NCBI GenBank assembly: GCA_026874595.1
Contig: CM049307.1
Location: 27,068,362 to 27,132,361 of the forward strand
Reading direction: 5' to 3'
Length of the DNA stretch: 64,000 bases
Origin: Sipunculus nudus
Taxonomy: Eukaryota; Annelida; Sipuncula; Golfingiida; Sipunculidae
How positions within the stretch are numbered: the first letter of the stretch is position 1; each line of letters opens with the position of its first letter. A program made the position numbers and the translations under genes. Positions 61,484 to 64,000 of this stretch are shown here, in pieces. The notes below the pieces were generated by a model, which saw nothing but the letters and a program-made list of their open reading frames with translations, did no database searches and was not told where the DNA came from.

Positions 61484-64000
61484 CTTTCCGTTGGTACCAA
61501 ACTTGATGAGTTGTTAAGCGTATTTTAATATATATAACACTTTAAAATCCACAGGAAATTAAAAAAATGAATAATAGTCGTATCAGGCTGCTCTAAAACG
61601 CTCACTTGTGCCACTATAATTTATATACCATGGGACTACCAGTGAAAAGTACTTTTCGTTGATACCAAACTTGATGGGTTGTTAAGCGTATTTAAATATA
61701 TATAACACTTTAAAATCCACGGGAAATTAAAAAAAATGAATAATAGTCGTATCAGGCTGCTCTAAAACGCTCACTTGTGCCACTCTGATTTTTATCCCAT
61801 GTGACTACCAGTGCAAAGTACTTTCCGTTGATACCAAACTTGATGGGTTGTTAAGCGTATTTAAATATATATAACACTTTAAAATCAACGCGAAATTTAA
61901 AAAAAAAAAATGAATAATAGTCGTATTTGACTGCTCTAAAACGCTCACTTGTGCCACTCTGATTTTTATACCATGTGACTACCAGTGAAAAGTTCTTTCC
62001 GTTGATACCAAACTTGATGGGTTGTTTAGCGTATTTTAAAATTTATAACACTTTAAAATTGAAGAGAAATTAAAAAAAATGAATAATAGTCGTATCAGGC
62101 TGCTCTAAAACGCTCACTTGTGCCACTCTGATTTTTATCCCATGGGACTACCAGTGCAAAGTACTTTCCGTTGATACCAAACTTGATGGGTTGTTAAGCG
62201 TATTTAAATATATATAACACTTTAAAATCAACGCGAAATTTAAAAAAAAAATGAATAATAGTCGTATTTGACTGCTCTAAAACGCTCACTTGTGCCACTC
62301 TGATTTTTATACCATGTGACTACCAGTGAAAAGTTCTTTCCGTTGATACCAAACTTGATGGGTTGTTTAGCGTATTTTAAAATTTATAACACTTTAAAAT
62401 TGAAGAGAAATTTTAAAAAATGAATTATAGTCGTATCTGACTGCTCTAAAACGCTCACTTGTGCCACTCTAATTTTTATACCATGTGACTACCAGTGAAA
62501 AGTACTTTCCGTTGATACCAAACTTGATGAGTTGTTAAGCGTATTTAAATATATATAACACTTTAAAATCAACGCGAAATTGAAAAAAAAAATTGAATAT
62601 TATTCGTATCCACCTGCTCTAAAACGCTCACTTGTGCCACTCTGATTTATATACCATGGGACTACCAGTGCAAAGTACTTTCCGTTGATACCAAACTTGA
62701 TGGGTTGTTAAGCGTATTTAAATATATATAACACTTTAAAATCCACGGGAAATAAAAAAAAATGAATTATAGTCGTATCAGTCTGCTCTAAAACGCTCAC
62801 TTGTGCCACTCTAATTTTTATACCATTGGACTACCAGTGAAAAGTACTTTCCGTTGATACCAAACTTGATGGGTTGTTTAGCGTATTTTACAATATATTA
62901 CACTTTAATATCCAAGAGAAATTAAAAAAATGAATATTAGTCGTATCTGACTGCTCTAAAACGCTCACTTGTGCCACTCTATTTTTTATACCATGTGACT
63001 ACCAGTGAAAAGTACTTTCCGTTGATACCAAACTTGATGAGTTGTTAAGCGTATTTAAATATACATAACAATTTAAAATCCACGGGAAATTAAAAAAAAT
63101 GAATAATAGTCGTATCAGGCTGCTCTAAAACGCTCACTTGTGCCACTCTGATTTTTATACAATGGGACTACCAGTGCAAAGTACTTTCCGTTGATACCAA
63201 ACTTGATGGGTTGTTAAGCGTATTTAAATATATATAACACTTTAAAATCCACGGGAAATAAAAAAAAATGAATTATAGTCGTATCAGTCTGCTCTAAAAC
63301 GCTCACTTGTGCCACTCTAATTTTTATACCATTGGACTACCAGTGAAAAGTACTTTCCGTTGATACCAAACTTGATGGGTTGTTTAGCGTATTTTACAAT
63401 ATATTACACTTTAATATCCAAGAGAAATTAAAAAAATGAATATTAGTCGTATCTGACTGCTCAAAAACGCTCACTTGTGCCACTCTATTTTTTATACCAT
63501 GTGACTACCAGTGAAAAGTACTTTCCGTTGATACCAAACTTGATGAGTTGTTAAGCGTATTTAAATATACATAACAATTTAAAATCCACGGGAAATTAAA
63601 AAAAATGAATAATAGTCGTATCAGGCTGCTCTAAAACGCTCACTTGTGCCACTCTGATTTTTATACAATGGGACTACCAGTGCATAGTACTTTCCGTTGA
63701 TACCAAACTTGATGGGTTGTTAAGCGTATTTAAATATATATAACACTTTAAAATCAACGCGAAATTAAAAAAAAATGAATAATAGTCGTATGAGGCTGCT
63801 CTAAAACGGTCACTTGTGCCACTCTAATTTTTATACCATGGGACTACCAGTGAAGAGTACGTTCCGTTGATACCAAACTTGATGGGTTGTTTAGCGTATT
63901 TAAAGATATATAACACTTTTAAATCCAAGAGAAATTAAAAAATGAATAATAGTCGTATTTGACTGCTCTAAAACGCTCACTTGTGCCACTCTGATTTTTA
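61484..64000 (-). repeat. ~170-bp satellite array, inverted orientation (about 15 units, runs off the window)
   Basis: Same unit reversed: CTTTCCGTTGATACCAAACT, TTGATGGGTTGTTAAGCGTA and CTCTAAAACGCTCACTTGTG every ~170 bp. Dimer-scale repeats (offset ~346, e.g. 61785 and 62131) and trimer-scale repeats (offset ~507, e.g. 62979 and 63485, 63156 and 63664) show higher-order structure. No coding capacity. Confidence 0.93.

Overview
This is a eukaryotic nuclear window, most likely from a lophotrochozoan and probably a bivalve mollusc. That is inferred from the mixture of DIRS retrotransposons, hairpin-ended repeats with internal tandem units, ~170-bp tandem arrays and a lophotrochozoan-like linker-histone fragment; I cannot name the species. 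The host DNA is AT-rich with small exons and long, repeat-filled introns.

Positions 10858-39421 (+ strand) carry 28 consecutive exons for the C-terminal two thirds (825 residues plus stop) of tubulin-folding cofactor D (TBCD), ending in a poly(A) region near 39.8-40.15 kb. The exon lengths add up to an uninterrupted frame (2,480 nt) and all introns are GT-AG. The 5' exons lie upstream of the window, so positions 1-10857 are read as intron. Two DIRS-type tyrosine-recombinase retrotransposons (4969-10398 and 22812-28408) sit in TBCD introns in the sense orientation. Two minisatellites (17.8-18.17 kb and 34.89-35.22 kb) have grown directly out of 3' splice sites. Other intron content: several hairpin-ended repeat families, a hAT-like MITE with an 8-bp target duplication, and a further MITE-like inverted-repeat element.

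Downstream of TBCD (40.2-64 kb) there is no intact gene that I recognise. There is a second copy of the long tandem-repeat element seen at the window start (40244-44203), interrupted by a ~1.07-kb terminal-inverted-repeat transposon. Two arrays of a ~173-bp unit follow in opposite orientations (47.36-49.62 and 54.19-56.28 kb), bracketing 4.5 kb with a few short coding-like pieces. At 57.0-60.5 kb a linker histone H1 promoter and N-terminus is split by a 2.93-kb Mutator-like element with ~650-bp inverted repeats and a perfect 9-bp target duplication. The H1 coding region then breaks off and joins unrelated coding-like sequence. From 60.5 kb to the window end there is a ~170-bp satellite that reverses orientation at about 61.48 kb and shows dimeric and trimeric higher-order units.

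The one host gene whose function is clear is TBCD, an alpha/beta-tubulin heterodimer assembly factor. Everything else is transposon, satellite or gene debris. Boundaries of repeats are by-eye estimates.
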